This document shows, piece by piece, positions 1 to 47,500 of a stretch of 47,500 nucleotides of DNA. The DNA is from Botryococcus braunii (lineage: Eukaryota; Chlorophyta; Trebouxiophyceae), in the NCBI GenBank assembly GCA_002005505.1, contig KV908378.1, forward strand, positions 382,174-429,673. The letters run 5' to 3'. The notes below the pieces were generated by a model that was not told the origin of the DNA, ran no database searches, and was given only the letters and a program-made list of their open reading frames with translations. The position numbers were made by a program, and so were the translations under genes. The stretch's first letter is position 1. Each line of letters starts with the position of its first letter.

Positions 1-66
1 TGGTGTCGACACGCCAACAAGGGAAAACATGTCACGCTACACCAAATCAGAGAGATGAACAGCTAC

Positions 67-18658
<18,592 letters not shown>

Positions 18659-19995
18659 CCTTCGTCCTGCTGCGACCCTTCTTGATTAATCTACTCCAGG
18701 CACGTCACCTGCCGATCACTCAGACGGTCCTTTGAGTCAGCAGCCAGCGACATGATGATACAACCTTCAGTTGTTACTTCCATCTGGGAGGTTTCCCGTC
18801 TGTTCACGCTCGTATGCATGGCGGTGCCGAATGCCGAAGGTCGCAGGTACGTTGAGCCGGGACCTAGGGATCTGGTACCCTTGGTACCTCAACGGGCCCC
18901 GTAGCGTAGTTGAGTAGGGTAGTTGAACTTGTAGTATGCACAATCTGAGGGCCAGCTCAGCTGACTATGTCAAGACAATCCACTTCTACGATTTTTCAAT
19001 CGTAAAGTTTGGGTTGCAATAACAATTATTTCTCAGAGCTCTACACATTCGAGAGGCTGAGGGCGTGCATTTTGTAATTTTTCCTTAAAAACCTGATAGA
19101 AAAGAAGACAACTTTTATTTTAGAAGTACACGAAAAGTTTATCTAAGAAATACACGGTTGTTCGTGAATTCTATACTTGGCAGGTTGCTGGCCCATACGG
19201 TGCACCACAGTCCCTTACTTGACTTGAGCTCTCTCCTTTGGCTAGAGTTCCTTTTTGTTAGGGCGTACAGCTCGATGAAGCACGTCTGGCTTGTGGGTCA
19301 GACCTTAGTTCAGGATGCTTGCCCGAGCTCGGCACGGAGTCTGCTTTGCACTTTGTATATTCATGGGCATATACAAGTCTTGTCACTTGCCATAACCTTG
19401 CGAGTAGGAAGAAATTTGCAAATGAATGCATCAGCGATGCATCTGAGACTTCAACTGTTGTATAAGGAAGGAATGTTCGAGAGGAGGGAGCTCTTCCCTT
19501 GGGTCAGCGAGGAGGGGCGATCAAACTCGACGGTGAGGGATTCAATGGGGAGGGTAGGAAGGAGGGACCGGGAAAGGTAGGGAGAAGGTGAACTGACAAG
19601 TCACAGACAAAAGAAGCAATGGATCACCCAGCTGGAGGGGAGTTGCGACACGACTGGAGGTTCTGGAACCTTTTGGGACCCTCGAACCCTCTCACACAGA
19701 GAGTCTTGGAATTACCAGCAGCAACAACAGATGGAGGACCAGCAGCAACGGTGGAAGACTAGAACCAATCACAACGAAAGTGATGTCACTTACTACTCTG
19801 CAGGAGTAGGAGCAGTTCGATTCAGTGCCATTTCCAACGTCGACAGTGCCCTCTTGCAGGAGGTGACTTGCGCAACTCAGCAAAAGCAATGGAGTAGGGA
19901 ACAACATGGGGGAAGAGAGGTCGAACGAGGGAGGGTCCCCATTCTCCCTCGCCCCGGAGGGGAGAGGGGGGGGAGGGACGAAGGGAGGGGGGAGG

Positions 19996-20490
<495 letters not shown>

Positions 20491-20870
20491 GGGGGTTTCG
20501 GCGGTAGGAAAGTGGGCTTATCGGGGCTTCTTGCATAGGCGCAATCTGGAAAACTTGAGCGTGAATGAAGGCTGGGGTGCTTGCCAGGGGAGGCCTCGAA
20601 CGGCATAAAAGCAGAAATCTGGAGGTTTAAGGTAAAAGTGAAACCTGGAGGTTCGGTAGTCCACTGTTGAGGACTGAAGCGACGACCACGCAGTTCAACC
20701 CCGATGATGCATGTAGTAGCAAAGACAGGCCGTCATGAGAGCCCTGACGTCATTGTTCCAACTACAGATACATAGAGCATTCCACCGAGGTGTGTGAAGG
20801 ATGAGGATTCAGGCCCAAGAATTGGGGGGACTACATAAAGCTTCCTACATGCATGAAGGTCTTCATTGAA

Positions 20871-20872
<2 letters not shown>

Positions 20873-20915
<43 letters not shown>
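20873..20915. repeat. 43-nt poly(A) run followed by pyrimidine tract
   Basis: An uninterrupted A-run of 43 bases, then GACCTATC and a 180-bp stretch of (CT)n and C-runs to about 21,110. It could be a retroposon tail or simple-sequence expansion; no target-site duplication is evident. Confidence 0.7.
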
Positions 20916-20917
<2 letters not shown>

Positions 20918-20936
20918 CCTATCCCCCCCCCTCCTC

Positions 20937-21005
<69 letters not shown>

Positions 21006-21240
21006 CTCCCTCCTCCCCCCCTCCCTCCCCTCCCCCCCCCCCCCCCCCCCCCCTCCCCCCCCCTCTCTCCCCCCTCTCTCTCTCCCCCCTCGTCTTCCCC
21101 CTCCTCTTCAAAACCTCCCCTCCCCCTACGCCATTTTGTCCCCCTCTTTTCTGCCTTCGCCCTCCCTTTCTTTTCGTGTCGCTCGCACCGTGTCTTTCTT
21201 GGCCACGTTCCAAAGAGTTCTTCACTGTCACCTTCGTCTC

Positions 21241-21313
21241 TGGCCCATAGATTCCGCATATCCGCATGCGAAATTAATGGTGTGCGGTTAGGAGATGCTT
21301 CACTCTTTATTGT
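21241..21313 (+). repeat. Dispersed ~70-bp element, copy B
   Basis: Starts TGGCCCATAGATTCCGC and ends GGTTAGGAGATGCTTCACTC plus TTTATTGT. Same orientation and same end motif as copies A and C. Confidence 0.65.
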
Positions 21314-21678
21314 AAAAGAAAAGAAAAGTTCTAGAAAAGACAAGAAAAGAAATTTTGTCCGGGATGTGGGGGAGGCTGAGGAAGCATACAGTTACGGTTA
21401 GAAAGGTATGAATACCGGTCTGCACGGTGGGTTGATATTATGCTGTACATTGGATATTCTACAGTGTAGGGGCCAGCATCTGGTGAGGCTTTACTTCGAT
21501 GTACACGAATAAATCGAATCCAAACGCACCGGAGCTCAGCAAATTGTTTCGGACTGTAGCTATATAAACGTGTTTCGGGACCGAAATTGCTGCACCCTTG
21601 TAGTACTGCGTCTTGGATCACTGGGACCACTTGCCGCTAAACGCAAGCGCTGTTAGATGCAGGCTCACAAGATATGCC

Positions 21679-47500
<25,822 letters not shown>

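Noticed and set aside
18840..18910. GGTACC-rich palindromic sequence near the gene 1 start as a hairpin regulator
   Set aside because: GTTGAG/CTCAAC and GGTACC matches are short and imperfect; not clearly above chance.
19158..19580. 140-codon plus-strand frame in the divergent spacer
   Set aside because: It has an ATG but no recognisable domain, a mixed composition like non-coding sequence and a tail running into G-rich repeat. It could be a small unknown gene, but nothing supports it.
20873..20915. Poly(A) run as the end of a retrotransposed gene
   Set aside because: No coding remnant or target-site duplication is visible around it, and it is followed by simple pyrimidine repeats; simple-sequence expansion is as likely.

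Overview
The window is a piece of a eukaryotic nuclear genome. No bacterial-style operon, Shine-Dalgarno site or long uninterrupted gene cluster is visible. Coding sequence appears as short in-frame blocks bounded by CAG|GT donors and CAG| acceptors, in introns of about 0.3-2 kb packed with (GT)n, (CT)n/(GA)n and poly-G/poly-C runs. The first gene resembles the plant-type TFIIIC 'transducin-like' subunit, and degenerate TTTAGGG/TTTTAGGG-like telomeric motifs occur inside introns. Together these suggest a green-lineage alga. That assignment is an inference and I cannot name a species.

Two large genes are arranged head to head. Gene 1 (minus strand, about 18,658 down past the left edge) has an N-terminal part like the delta/90-kDa WD40 subunit of transcription factor IIIC (exons 18,293-18,658 and 18,102-18,206). 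WD40-type exons return at its 3' end (4,228 down to 1,278). Between them lie about 15 kb and roughly 1,150 codons with no counterpart that I know in the family: a 486-codon AT-hook-rich disordered exon, an acidic/NLS exon, and a series of small exons of unrecognised but ordered-looking sequence. Two of these exon groups carry related copies of one module.

Gene 2 (plus strand, 21,679 past the right edge) encodes a giant coiled-coil protein, more than 3,200 codons in the window, in about 23 exons that I could mostly join with consistent phases. Its N-terminus is a short amphipathic, lipid-packing-sensor-like segment. One exon (39,273-43,826) has 1,518 codons and contains a 7-copy, 105-bp in-frame tandem repeat (35 residues, five heptads) and an upstream 32-residue repeat. 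The overall design resembles golgin- or centrosome/filament-type scaffolds; no diagnostic C-terminal domain is inside the window.

The 3-kb spacer 18,659-21,678 separates the two start codons and should hold both promoters. It contains a 490-bp purine tract, a 43-A run and a pyrimidine/poly-C tract. Introns also contain several minisatellites, two of which abut splice acceptors, three hairpin-forming inverted repeats, and a roughly 70-bp element present in three diverged copies. Exon ends were placed by eye from GT/GC-AG sites, open frames and phase matching. Junctions that would not match are stated.
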